Below are positions 44,914-53,562 of a stretch of DNA of 64,000 nt, piece by piece; the stretch's first letter is position 1; each line of letters starts with the position of its first letter. The notes beneath the pieces were generated by a model, which saw only the letters and a list, made by a program, of their open reading frames with translations, did no database searches and was not told where the DNA came from. This DNA comes from JBCCCJ01 sp039029315 (GTDB lineage: Bacteria > Bacteroidota > Bacteroidia > J057). The DNA lies in the NCBI GenBank assembly GCA_039029315.1, contig JBCCGK010000045.1, positions 20,951 to 84,950 on the forward strand, in the 5' to 3' direction. The translations under genes and the position numbers were made by a program.

Positions 44914-46800
44914 ATGCGTCATTTTTTCATTCTTCTAGGCCTGTTATCTTTTTGTTTAGGATCACAGGCCCAAATCACCTATTCGCATTCAGAATATGCA
45001 GGAGTTGGTGATACATTTCTCATTAGCAGAGCCCAACTCAATCTCAATCAACAAGACTATGCCTTGGGAGGAGCCAACCAACTGTGGGATTTCAGTAATC
45101 TTTCTGCCGCTACACAACGAACTGAACGCTTTGTAGATCCCAATAATGCAGGTTATCGGCTCACGTTTATCAGTAATTGTATACTTGGCGGAGGTGGAAT
45201 ATTTGCCTGTCCACAAGAATGGAGTGATCTGACTGATCTTGCCCGAACAGATTTTGAGCAAGGGGGGATTTTTGATTTGCTTCCTGTAAGTATCTCTGAC
45301 GTTGTCCGGCACTACGCTATTGATAATCAAACTCTGGAAGAAACAATCCTTGGACTTCGTGTCGGTGCTGGCCCACTTGCTGTTCCTGTTCCAATCAAAT
45401 ATGACAATGCAGATACGCTGCTTCAATTCCCGCTCACTTTTGGCAATATGGATAGTTCCATCCGAGAGTTTGTGATTGACTTGAACGGATTGGGAACAGA
45501 TTTTCTTTTTGAATCTTTTCAGAAAAGAACTAATCATATAGAAGGATGGGGAAGCATCACGACTCCCTATATGAATTATCCCTCAAGCCTGAAGGTTAAG
45601 ACGATCATCGAACATCAGGACTCAATTACCACCAATGGAATTACTGTACCAGGAAACATTGGCACAGATATCATCTATTCGTGGTATGCACCAGCTATCG
45701 GATGGCCAGTGATGGTTGCCAGTGGCCAACTGATAGGTGGCTTGGAGATCATCACTAGAGTTGAATACCTCGACACACTTCAGTGTATAGATCCAGATCC
45801 TTTGTTTATTGCTACCCCTGTCCCCATATTTTTGAACCCAGCTACTGGCACCGCAGATGTTTCTTTTACAAACCTAAGTCAGAATGCCAACCAGTTTCAG
45901 TGGAATTTCGGGGATGGCGCGACCTCTACAGCCTCAAATCCTTCGCATACATACAGCAGTGGAGGTATCCAATTGGTTCAATTGATCGCTTGCAATCAAC
46001 TTTGTCAACCTCCAGTCTGTGATACCCTGACCCTACCGATTGTAATCATTGATTCCGCAGGAGTTGCAGCCAATTTTTTTGCCACTCCTTTTTCGCCATG
46101 TGTGGGAGATAGTATTCAGTTTGATAATTTTTCCTTCAATGCGAATCAATATGTTTGGGATTTTGGAGATGGGGTTAGTAGTATGGAAGAAAGTCCTGTC
46201 CATGTCTATATGGCTTCCGGTTCTTATGATGTCCAACTCATTTCTTCAAACGGAAATAATCAAGACACCATCGTTCGCACCATTGATGTGAATGAGGTGC
46301 CTCAACTCATTGCAGGACCAGATACAAGCGTGCTGCCAGGAACCGATGTCCAACTCTTTGCCAATACCAATGGGACTACCCAGAATATTTCCTGGAATTT
46401 GACCCCAGAATTGAGTTGCTTTTTCTGCTCTGACCCAATCGCCAGCCCTTCAGAAAGCAGGAGCTACATTGTTACTGCAAGTAATGGCTGTGGATCGGTT
46501 ACAGATACTGTGTACCTAGAGGTGGACTCCATGGCGACAAGTGTGGATGATTTAGGAACTCGCAACTCCGTCTTGCTGTTTCCAAACCCAGTCGACCATA
46601 CCCTTACCTTATCGCTATATGAAAAACCAGTTTCTCCACTGACAATACAAATTATCTCAAACAATGGGGCGCGGGTTCATCTCGAAATGATCCATGAACA
46701 AACAAGCAGAATTTCAGTGGCACATTTACCCTCTGGCATTTATTATTTATTGGTAGGAAATGGTAGCAAGACAGTAGGCAAAGTTTTTAGTAAAAACTAG
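44914..46800 (+). CDS. T9SS-secreted protein with PKD domains
   Basis: 628 aa. Signal peptide RHFFILLGLLSFCLGSQAQ. The N-terminal ~280 residues are a beta-rich region typical of Bacteroidota surface proteins. PKD-like domains follow: QFQWNFGDGATSTASNPSHTY and QYVWDFGDGVSSMEESPVHVY with the W(D/N)FGDG motif (about 320-440). The C-terminal sorting domain (LLFPNPVDHTLTLS ... HLPSGIYYLLVGNGSKTVGK) directs export by the T9SS. Possible glycan or adhesion functions are unproven. Confidence 0.87.
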   Translation: MRHFFILLGLLSFCLGSQAQITYSHSEYAGVGDTFLISRAQLNLNQQDYALGGANQLWDFSNLSAATQRTERFVDPNNAGYRLTFISNCILGGGGIFACPQEWSDLTDLARTDFEQGGIFDLLPVSISDVVRHYAIDNQTLEETILGLRVGAGPLAVPVPIKYDNADTLLQFPLTFGNMDSSIREFVIDLNGLGTDFLFESFQKRTNHIEGWGSITTPYMNYPSSLKVKTIIEHQDSITTNGITVPGNIGTDIIYSWYAPAIGWPVMVASGQLIGGLEIITRVEYLDTLQCIDPDPLFIATPVPIFLNPATGTADVSFTNLSQNANQFQWNFGDGATSTASNPSHTYSSGGIQLVQLIACNQLCQPPVCDTLTLPIVIIDSAGVAANFFATPFSPCVGDSIQFDNFSFNANQYVWDFGDGVSSMEESPVHVYMASGSYDVQLISSNGNNQDTIVRTIDVNEVPQLIAGPDTSVLPGTDVQLFANTNGTTQNISWNLTPELSCFFCSDPIASPSESRSYIVTASNGCGSVTDTVYLEVDSMATSVDDLGTRNSVLLFPNPVDHTLTLSLYEKPVSPLTIQIISNNGARVHLEMIHEQTSRISVAHLPSGIYYLLVGNGSKTVGKVFSKN

Positions 46801-46833
46801 TCCTGCCCTATATTTCATTTCTTTTTCAGAACT

Positions 46834-46880
46834 ACCACAGATCATTCGTTAAGATCGATTATTGACGAAGGATCTGTGGT
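46834..46880 (+). terminator. terminator hairpin after the T9SS/PKD gene
   Basis: ACCACAGATC (46834-46843) pairs with GATCTGTGGT (46871-46880), with further ACG/CGT pairing inside. The downstream plus strand TTCATGATTC is weakly T-rich. It is 34 bp after the stop of the T9SS gene. The rest of 46801-47054 holds two CTTAATTGGC direct-repeat copies near 46950 and 47022, but no gene. Confidence 0.55.
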
Positions 46881-47054
46881 TTCATGATTCTTATCCCTTC
46901 TTTTTGGAGTTGTTTCATAAGCTCATTCAAAAAAAACTAAAAAAATTAGACTTAATTGGCCAACATTTTTTGCATTTTCTCGTTTTTATAGTAAATTGCC
47001 TAAAACAAACACAAAAATCCTAACTTAATTGGCAATACTTCAACCTGGACTGCA

Positions 47055-47822
47055 ATGCAGAAGTACCGACCAAAATTTGAACGACCCGGCTCTGTCAACT
47101 ATGCCGGCACCATGGGTGCCTCATCTAATAGCACCCGAATAGCGCGTCCCGCTCCAGGCAATTTGCAAGGAAACTTTAAGCAAATCCTGATTGTTGTGGG
47201 CTGTGTGTTTCTGACCAATATATTGAGTCACACATTCTTTAACCCTAGCATGGATGCTGGTTTTGCCAGTGCCCCTGAATCAAAAATTCTCCCACCAGAA
47301 CAAGAATTGTATTTGATGGACAAAGCGAGTCTTTTTGTCCCAGACACAAAAAACTTTGAACGAAAGGTAAGGGAGATTGCAAACCAGCTCAAAGTTGCAC
47401 CTGAATGGCTCATGGCTGTCATGTATTCTGAATCCAAATTTGACGCCTCAGTCAAGAACTTCAAAGGAAGTGGAGCAACTGGTCTGATTCAGTTTATGCC
47501 AGCAGCTGCTAGTGAGCTGAATGTGTCCCTCAAAAGATTGAGTATGATGACACATGAACAACAAATGGAATATGTGTTCATGTATCTCCAAAATGTCCGT
47601 GATCGATATGGAGACTTTGAATCCCTCACAGATCTATATCTGGCCATTTTGTATCCAAAAGCAATTAATCAGGACTACTGTTACACTCTGTATGCCAAGC
47701 CATCCCAATCCTATCACCAAAACAGTGGCTTGGATGAGAATAAGGATGGGCGCGTCACCATCAGCGATATTGATCGCAGAATGCAACGCCTATATCCTAC
47801 TGCATATATTTCTCAGAAATAA
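47055..47822 (+). CDS. membrane-anchored lytic transglycosylase-like (SLT) protein
   Basis: 255 aa. One TM segment at about residues 43-61 (ILIVVGCVFLTNILSHTFF). The SLT/goose-lysozyme-type domain runs from about 100 to 200: LKVAPEWLMAVMYSESKFD (catalytic Glu126), GLIQFMPAAASELNVSLKRL and MYLQNVRDRYG. The C-terminus DENKDGRVTISDID is an EF-hand/dockerin-like calcium loop. Known role of SLT domains: cleaving peptidoglycan glycan strands. The loop is an unusual addition in a short enzyme. Confidence 0.82.
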   Translation: MQKYRPKFERPGSVNYAGTMGASSNSTRIARPAPGNLQGNFKQILIVVGCVFLTNILSHTFFNPSMDAGFASAPESKILPPEQELYLMDKASLFVPDTKNFERKVREIANQLKVAPEWLMAVMYSESKFDASVKNFKGSGATGLIQFMPAAASELNVSLKRLSMMTHEQQMEYVFMYLQNVRDRYGDFESLTDLYLAILYPKAINQDYCYTLYAKPSQSYHQNSGLDENKDGRVTISDIDRRMQRLYPTAYISQK

Positions 47823-47891
47823 GATTTTGTGAGCATCAGATTTTGCTAACACATTTATCACAAAAATCACATTATTTTCTTCAAGTTAGTT

Positions 47892-47919
47892 ACCCGGAAA
47901 ACACTATTGTTTTTCGGGT
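47892..47919. terminator. terminator between SLT gene and aromatic operon
   Basis: ACCCGGAAAAC (47892-47902) pairs with GTTTTTCGGGT (47909-47919), one G-T pair. T-rich bases follow on the plus strand. The hairpin also includes the 3' end of the minus-strand DAHP synthase gene, so it can serve as a shared convergent terminator. Confidence 0.65.
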
Positions 47920-49004
47920 TTTGCTTGATTCATAACCGCTGTTTGATGGCGAATAGATTCTTTGTGAATCATTTGCAGAATTTCGGTCATGATATCTTCG
48001 CTTAAGCCATGTGGGCTTGCATAAGACAGGCGATCACTTAGGATCTCACCCCATCTAGTCGATTGCAAAATCGTGATATTGTTGTCTCGCTTGTATTCCC
48101 CAATCTGCTGGACAATCTTCATTCTGTCTCCGAGGATATCGATCAAGCGTTTGTCGATCTCGTCAATTTCAGATCTCAGTTCCTCCAAATTGTTTAAGAA
48201 TTGAGAATCAGTACTTCCAGGGTCTCGGTGAACCAGACCCCCCAGAATTTCGCCTAACCTCCCTGGCGTCACTTGCTGCTTCGCATCACTGAGTGCCTTG
48301 TCTGGAGTGATATGAGATTCCAGCATCAGGCCATCAAAATTCAAATCAAATGCTTTTTGGGAGACTGTGGCCAATAAATCCCGGCGGCCACAGATATGAC
48401 TGGGATCGCAAATGACTGGCAATTCGGGATGTCTTCGCTTCAATTCAATGGGAATTTCCCATTGTGGCTGGTTTCTATATTTGGATTTACCATAGGCAGA
48501 GAATCCTCGATGAATGGCTGCCATTTTGTTGATTCCAACCTTCTGTAGTCTTTCCAGTGCACCAATCCACAAGCCCAAATCGGGATTGACTGGGTTTTTT
48601 ACCATTACAGGTATATCAACTCCTTCGAGCGCATCAGCTATCTCCTGTACGGCAAATGGATTTGTAGTAGTTCTTGCCCCCACCCACAGGATATCAATTC
48701 CACATCGCAATGCTTCGTACACATGTTTTACATTTGCCACCTCGGTGCAAACAGGTTTTCCAACTGCTTTACCAGCCTCTTTGAGCCACTTCAAACCGAC
48801 ACTGCCTACTCCTTCAAAAGAGTTTGGCCGTGTTCTTGGTTTCCAAATTCCTGCTCTCAAAACATGGATCTCATGTTGAGCAACCCCCTGGATCGTCTCC
48901 ATGACCTGCTCAGGAGTTTCTGCGCTACATGGACCAGAAATATTAACAATATCTTCAAGCCCTAAGCCCCAGTCTTTGAATGGGACGATGTCTAAACTTG
49001 CCAT
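47904..49004 (-). CDS. bifunctional DAHP synthase / chorismate mutase type II
   Basis: 366 aa. Residues about 1-260 form a KDO8P-type DAHP synthase: GPCSAETPEQ, RAGIWKPRTRPNSFEG and CDPSHICGRRD are diagnostic. Residues 275-355 form an AroQ chorismate mutase (LEELRSEIDEIDKRLIDILG, VQQIGEYKRDNN). Known reactions: first step of the shikimate pathway and chorismate-to-prephenate. The fusion with the mutase at the C-terminus is common in Bacteroidota and lets prephenate or its products control the entry step. It is the last gene of the Phe/Tyr operon (30 bp after tyrA). Confidence 0.94.
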   Translation of the reverse strand: MASLDIVPFKDWGLGLEDIVNISGPCSAETPEQVMETIQGVAQHEIHVLRAGIWKPRTRPNSFEGVGSVGLKWLKEAGKAVGKPVCTEVANVKHVYEALRCGIDILWVGARTTTNPFAVQEIADALEGVDIPVMVKNPVNPDLGLWIGALERLQKVGINKMAAIHRGFSAYGKSKYRNQPQWEIPIELKRRHPELPVICDPSHICGRRDLLATVSQKAFDLNFDGLMLESHITPDKALSDAKQQVTPGRLGEILGGLVHRDPGSTDSQFLNNLEELRSEIDEIDKRLIDILGDRMKIVQQIGEYKRDNNITILQSTRWGEILSDRLSYASPHGLSEDIMTEILQMIHKESIRHQTAVMNQAKPEKQ

Positions 49005-49034
49005 ATTCTTGATTTTGATGGGTTTCTATATGAA

Positions 49035-49904
49035 TTAAGATTGTAAACTTTTTTGACTGATCCCCTTGAGGATTCTTCCGATTTCATTCGCCTCCTTCAT
49101 ACGTTCAAATGTCGCTTCAAAATTCCCAGCTTGTATGTCATTTCGAAAGTGAGTCATTTTTTCAATGTAGATATCCAATACATCTAAAATGTTGGATGTG
49201 TTTTGTTCATAGACATCCCGCCACATTCTTGGAGAACTCTTAGCTAGACGGACAGTGGATTCGAAGCCTCCGCTAGCAAGGTTAAAAATGTTGGTTTCGC
49301 TTTTTTCTTTATCCAGAACAGTCAAGGCCAGAACGAAAGAACTGATATGCGAGATGTGAGACACATAGGCTGCGTGTATATCATGATCCTTTGCGTCCAT
49401 ATGCAGCACCCGCATAAAAAGACTTTTGAACAGCCGCTCAACCAGGTAAATGGCATCTGCTTCACTTTTCTCTGCCTCACAAATAATTGCTGCCTTTCCA
49501 TGAAACAAATGTGGCACAGCTGCTTTCGGTCCGGAATATTCCGTTCCGGCCATTGGGTGAGCAATCACTGCTCGTCTACGCCATGGATGTTCTGCAATGC
49601 AGCTACTGATTTCGCCCTTGGTAGATCCCATATCCACAACTACTCCCCTGCTTGGAATCAATGATAGCACCCTTGGAAACAAGGAGATAATTGCCCCTAC
49701 TGGAATTGCCAAAACCACTAAATCAGCGTTCTTGCAAGCATCTTCCAGAGGCAAAATTTCATCCACCAATCCGAGGTCAAGCGCAGTCTTGCAATGTTCA
49801 GGGTGTTGGTCAACCCCTATCAGTTTGGACGCAAATCCATTCGCTCTTAAATCTAGTGCCAGAGATCCACCGATTAATCCGATTCCAACTATTGAGATGA
49901 CCAT
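49035..49904 (-). CDS. tyrA: prephenate dehydrogenase
   Basis: 289 aa. VGIGLIGGSLALDL is the NAD-binding motif; HPMAGTEYSGPKAAVPHLF, DHDIHAAYVSHISHIS and LASGGFESTVRLAKSSPRMW are TyrA signatures. Known reaction: NAD-dependent oxidation of prephenate to 4-hydroxyphenylpyruvate. No ACT domain is seen. The gene is separated by 1 bp from the aminotransferase and 30 bp from the DAHP synthase. Confidence 0.94.
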   Translation of the reverse strand: MVISIVGIGLIGGSLALDLRANGFASKLIGVDQHPEHCKTALDLGLVDEILPLEDACKNADLVVLAIPVGAIISLFPRVLSLIPSRGVVVDMGSTKGEISSCIAEHPWRRRAVIAHPMAGTEYSGPKAAVPHLFHGKAAIICEAEKSEADAIYLVERLFKSLFMRVLHMDAKDHDIHAAYVSHISHISSFVLALTVLDKEKSETNIFNLASGGFESTVRLAKSSPRMWRDVYEQNTSNILDVLDIYIEKMTHFRNDIQAGNFEATFERMKEANEIGRILKGISQKSLQS

Positions 49905-49905
49905 A

Positions 49906-51078
49906 TTAAACGTTTGCTAATTGACTTGATAAAATTCGATCCAGGGCCTGCTTCAACAACGATTGGGAACAGCAGAGTGATGCCCGAATATATTGGTCCC
50001 CCTCAGATCCAAATATAAAGCCTGGTGTCAGGAACACTTTTGCCTGATTAAGAATCCGCTCCGAGAATGTTTCACCATCATCCATCGATACAGGAATTTT
50101 TGCCCAAACAAACATCCCAGCCTGATTTCGGGAAAAATCGCATTGCAGGGATTCCAATATCTTCCAAATGAGTTCTCGTCTTGCTGCGTATTCCTGATTC
50201 CGTTCTTCGTGCCAGTTTTCTCCATTTTTCAATGCTTCTGCTGCAGCTAGTTGGGCAGGAAGGAACATCCCCGAATCCATATTACTTTTGACTTTGAGCA
50301 CAGTATTGATGTACGATTGGGCACCTGCCAAGACTCCAACCCTCCATCCTGCCATATTGTGAGATTTGCTCAAAGAATTCAATTCAATAGCTGTCTCGGT
50401 TGCCCCTTCATAGGCAAGAATGCTTTTGGGTGAATCATTCAGAACAAGACTGTATGGGTTGTCGTGGCAAATTAGAATTTGATGTTTTTTTCCAAATGCA
50501 ATGATTTTCTTAAATAGCTCGTCTGATGGCGGCGTTCCTGTAGGCATGTGTGGATAATTGACCCACATGATCTTCACAGGATTTAGGTCAAGAGTTTCTA
50601 ATTGATCGAAATCTGGTTTCCATTGTTGTCCTTCGGATAAATGATAGGGAATCATTGTTGCACCGACCAATCTTGAAACGGAAGAATAGGTTGGATAGCC
50701 CGGATTGGGAACAAGAACCTGATCTCCTGGATTCAGAAATGCCATGGAAATATGCATGATCCCTTCTTTTGAGCCAATGAGGGGCAATAGTTCAGACTCT
50801 GGATCCAGTTGTACTCCATAGGTTCGTAAATACCATTCTTGAAATCCATTTCTAAGAATGGGTGATCCTTTATATGGTTGATAGCCATGATTCCCGGATT
50901 GTGTCGCAGTCTCTAGCAGTGTATCGAGAGTTGAAGCAGACGGCATCATATCGGGATTTCCAATCCCCAGATTGATGATATCTTCACCTTGTGCGTTGCG
51001 GGATCGAATTTCCCGCAGTTTACGGGCAAAATAATATTCCTGGACATGCTCCAATCGATTTGCGGGAGGGATGATCAT
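49906..51078 (-). CDS. class I aminotransferase, probably aromatic
   Basis: 390 aa. The fold-type I PLP motif NSLSKSHNMAGWRVG has the Schiff-base Lys238; NYPHMPTG (175-182) and HDNPY (205-209) hold other conserved positions. It lies between pheA and tyrA, the position expected for the enzyme that transaminates phenylpyruvate and 4-hydroxyphenylpyruvate. Family and position support this; substrate preference cannot be proved from sequence. Related family members include LL-diaminopimelate and methionine aminotransferases. Confidence 0.88.
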   Translation of the reverse strand: MIIPPANRLEHVQEYYFARKLREIRSRNAQGEDIINLGIGNPDMMPSASTLDTLLETATQSGNHGYQPYKGSPILRNGFQEWYLRTYGVQLDPESELLPLIGSKEGIMHISMAFLNPGDQVLVPNPGYPTYSSVSRLVGATMIPYHLSEGQQWKPDFDQLETLDLNPVKIMWVNYPHMPTGTPPSDELFKKIIAFGKKHQILICHDNPYSLVLNDSPKSILAYEGATETAIELNSLSKSHNMAGWRVGVLAGAQSYINTVLKVKSNMDSGMFLPAQLAAAEALKNGENWHEERNQEYAARRELIWKILESLQCDFSRNQAGMFVWAKIPVSMDDGETFSERILNQAKVFLTPGFIFGSEGDQYIRASLCCSQSLLKQALDRILSSQLANV

Positions 51079-51113
51079 GACTTTGAGGTTTAGATTGAAA
51101 AGAGTAGAGCAAT

Positions 51114-51983
51114 TTAGCTTGATGGGTGAACGCCTGATTTATCTCCCTTGGGATATTCTCCCAGTATCTTCAACTCATTTACCAAAGGCCGAATGGCTTC
51201 CAAGGCCCTGCGATATTGGGCGTAGTCATCATATTCAAGGTCAATGTGGAAAAAGTATTCCCATTCAACTCCCACAATAGGGGAAGATTGAATTTTGGCC
51301 AGGTTCATGCCATGACTACTCAAGACCAGCAGCACCTGGGACAAGTATCCTACTTTGTGCAACAAATTGAAACACAAAGAAGCTTTGTCCAATAAGCTTG
51401 AATCCTCCAGACCCTCAGACGCATCTGTCACAATCAAAAATCTGGTAAAATTTCTTTTGTTGTCTTCTATGCTTGGAGCAAGGATTTCCATCCCATAATA
51501 TTGAGCAGCGAGAGAACTCGCAATCGCTGCCTTAGCTATGTGTCCTTTTGTAGCAATCCACTGCGCAGCCCCCGCTGTATCCGCATGTTCGACTTGCTTC
51601 ATATGGGGGACTCCTTCCAAAAAACGCTGGCACTGCTTCAGCGCCATAGGATGGGTGTATACCTCAGTGATCTCTTCTATTTTTTGCCCCGGCAATGCCA
51701 TCAATTGATGTTCAATTCTCAGATACACCTCACCCACTATTGTGAATGCTGAATTCCTGAGCAAGGCATAATTCGGAAGGATGGTTCCAGCTACCGAGTT
51801 CTCAATGGCTATCACTCCATAAGTCGAATTCTTATTATCCAAAGATCGAAACAGCGCTGGAAAAGACTCACACATATCCAGTTCCATCTTGTCTCCAAAA
51901 AATTTTCGGGCAGCAATTTCATGAAAAGCGCCTTTTACCCCCTGAATCGCGACTCGTTTTGTAGCTGTTACTGTTGATTGCAT
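51114..51983 (-). CDS. pheA: prephenate dehydratase with ACT domain
   Basis: 289 aa. AIQGVKGAFHEIAARKFFG, VIAIENSVAGTILPNYALL and NFTRFLIV (with the catalytic Thr region) are the PDT motifs. The C-terminal ACT domain (LCFNLLHKVGYLSQVLLVLSSHGMNLAKIQSSPI) binds Phe for feedback inhibition. Known reaction: prephenate to phenylpyruvate. It is the first gene of the operon and is preceded by an attenuator structure on the same strand. Confidence 0.95.
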   Translation of the reverse strand: MQSTVTATKRVAIQGVKGAFHEIAARKFFGDKMELDMCESFPALFRSLDNKNSTYGVIAIENSVAGTILPNYALLRNSAFTIVGEVYLRIEHQLMALPGQKIEEITEVYTHPMALKQCQRFLEGVPHMKQVEHADTAGAAQWIATKGHIAKAAIASSLAAQYYGMEILAPSIEDNKRNFTRFLIVTDASEGLEDSSLLDKASLCFNLLHKVGYLSQVLLVLSSHGMNLAKIQSSPIVGVEWEYFFHIDLEYDDYAQYRRALEAIRPLVNELKILGEYPKGDKSGVHPSS

Positions 51984-52000
51984 GATGCCAATAAATAATA

Positions 52001-52032
52001 AAAAAAAAACGCCCTGGGTTCTCCAGGGACGC
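52001..52032 (-). terminator. rho-independent attenuator terminator before pheA
   Basis: On the minus strand GCGTCCCTGG pairs with CCAGGGCG (one bulge) around an AGAAC loop and is followed by T10 (complement of 52001-52009), a textbook intrinsic terminator. It lies 18 bp upstream of the pheA ATG. GCCAGGGG at 52065-52073 (minus strand) is complementary to its 5' arm and can form an alternative antiterminator. Confidence 0.85.
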
Positions 52033-52043
52033 TGTAAAGGATT

Positions 52044-52100
52044 TTATGTGAATACCCTAACAGACCCCTGGCTTCTTTCCAAAAAAATAAAAGAAGGCAT
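52044..52100 (-). CDS. putative attenuator leader peptide (Phe-containing)
   Basis: 18 aa, MPSFIFLERSQGSVRVFT, ATG at 52100, TAA at 52044-52046. Phe codons are at positions 4, 6 and 17. Ribosome stalling at the early Phe codons would break the CTTCTTT/AAAGAAG hairpin (codons 2-4 and 8-10) and leave CCAGGG free to pair with CCCTGG, blocking the terminator. Three Phe in 18 is modest, so the assignment rests on the RNA layout. Confidence 0.55.
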   Translation of the reverse strand: MPSFIFLERSQGSVRVFT

Positions 52101-52340
52101 AAAAGAAGTACCGATATGTGGGTATAAATTTCATTTCTGGGCACAATAAACGGGAAAAGATTTATTAATCACAAATAAATATGGGAGATTTATTGCAAAA
52201 AAGACCAAAATCCCCATCTGTAATTACAATTGTGTTAAGCACTCTACATTTACCTCCTCCAAATGCAAGGAAAAGCCAAATTCTCCGTTGTGTGAAAGGA
52301 ACGATTTTAATATCTTTTGGAAATTTCCGAACACAAAAAT

Positions 52341-52769
52341 ATGAAAGCCATTTTCTCATTTTCCCGCCTGCTTACCGGATTAATGTTTTGCTCCTTGTTG
52401 CTTGGTGCCATCCTTAGCTCCCAAGCTCAAGTTACTGCCAGAAAAGGAGCTTTGCGAGACGGCGGTGCTGTTCGCCTTCAAAAGGACATTCCTGTCAGGC
52501 TTAACCCAGTTATCGAAGGCAATGGACAACCCACCTATTTGTATGTAATTCAACTGGCACGCTTTGAAAACATGAAAGGCATCCCCAGCACCTTCCCGAA
52601 GGGAACATTCCTCTGGGTTAATCCTGATCACAGAAGTGAGATGTTGCTTCTGACAGGTTTCTATGAAGACCGGGACAAGGCATACAAAGATGCTCAAGTC
52701 TGGAAGAAAAAAGTAGAATTCAAAGGGGCTTTTGTACGAGCCAAACCCTTCATGATTCGGTACGACTGA
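52341..52769 (+). CDS. small exported SPOR-like protein
   Basis: 142 aa from the ATG at 52341. Signal peptide RLLTGLMFCSLLLGAILSSQA. The C-terminal ~70 residues (YVIQLARFENMKGIPSTFPK, MLLLTGFYEDRDKAYKDAQVW, AFVRAKPFMI) have the pattern of a SPOR domain: beta-strand with aromatic pair, G/F-x-x-x-x-x-A and a closing strand. Known SPOR domains bind denuded peptidoglycan. It is convergent with the lipoprotein gene, with 4 bp between stops. Confidence 0.6.
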   Translation: MKAIFSFSRLLTGLMFCSLLLGAILSSQAQVTARKGALRDGGAVRLQKDIPVRLNPVIEGNGQPTYLYVIQLARFENMKGIPSTFPKGTFLWVNPDHRSEMLLLTGFYEDRDKAYKDAQVWKKKVEFKGAFVRAKPFMIRYD

Positions 52770-52773
52770 TCTA

Positions 52774-53481
52774 TCACTCTATCTGCTGAAGAAAATCGGC
52801 AACTCCCTTACCCGATTCCAGCAAGGTCTGGATCACAGCTCCGGTTTCAGCTCGTTTGCGTGTTTCGTCAACTGACAAGTCCGTCGAGCGCTTATTTGTA
52901 AAGTTCTCTTTGGTAACTACACTGGAATGGGGAATGACTCCTGTTCGGATATCCATCAAAATGGTTTCGCAAGTTGCAAAAGCCTTAGCATCATCTTTGG
53001 TAAAGGCCTTGTATTTATAATAGATATCACTATGTAGAGAAAAGACCAATAACAAATCGGTCTGGAGTCGAACTGCGGATTCCCGCAACTCGGTAATGGT
53101 CGGCGAACGAGAGACCATCAGGGAAGGCATCAACACCACTCGTTTTACTTTTTCAGCTTTCTGAATCTGTGCAATCAGGGTATCCAAATACTTCTGTTGC
53201 ACCTTCAAGTATTCCTCATTGTACCAATACTGGTTGTAATATTGATTTGCAGCAGGAGTTCCGTATTTGAATACAGAAATTCGAACTGTATCTGGCAGGA
53301 TGATTGTTCCATCCAATAGTCTTTGGATGTTTTCCTCAGATAAAGATCTATCCTTGCTGTCAAATAATGATTGGGTGATCCTTTCTTGTTCAGGAGCAGG
53401 CAAATCGCCAGGGATCGGCCTAGTTGTTGTACAGGCGGATAAGGTGACACAAATCAGGAGGAGGAGGCAATCTTTTTTCAT
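52774..53481 (-). CDS. exported lipoprotein of unknown role
   Basis: 235 aa from ATG 53481, which gives the lipobox LLICVTLSAC (Cys20 or nearby); a start ten codons upstream would also be in frame. The mature part is mixed alpha/beta (VKRVVLMPSLMVSRSPTITELRESAVRLQTDLLLVFSLHS) with no recognised family. Lies 81 bp downstream of hisS on the same strand, and could be transcribed with it. Confidence 0.75.
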   Translation of the reverse strand: MKKDCLLLLICVTLSACTTTRPIPGDLPAPEQERITQSLFDSKDRSLSEENIQRLLDGTIILPDTVRISVFKYGTPAANQYYNQYWYNEEYLKVQQKYLDTLIAQIQKAEKVKRVVLMPSLMVSRSPTITELRESAVRLQTDLLLVFSLHSDIYYKYKAFTKDDAKAFATCETILMDIRTGVIPHSSVVTKENFTNKRSTDLSVDETRKRAETGAVIQTLLESGKGVADFLQQIE

Positions 53482-53562
53482 GGTTCGAAGAATTAGAGGT
53501 TGGACAAACAAACGTCTAATTTCTTCTATTTTTTTTCACTGTCAAACAGGCATATTGATTTA

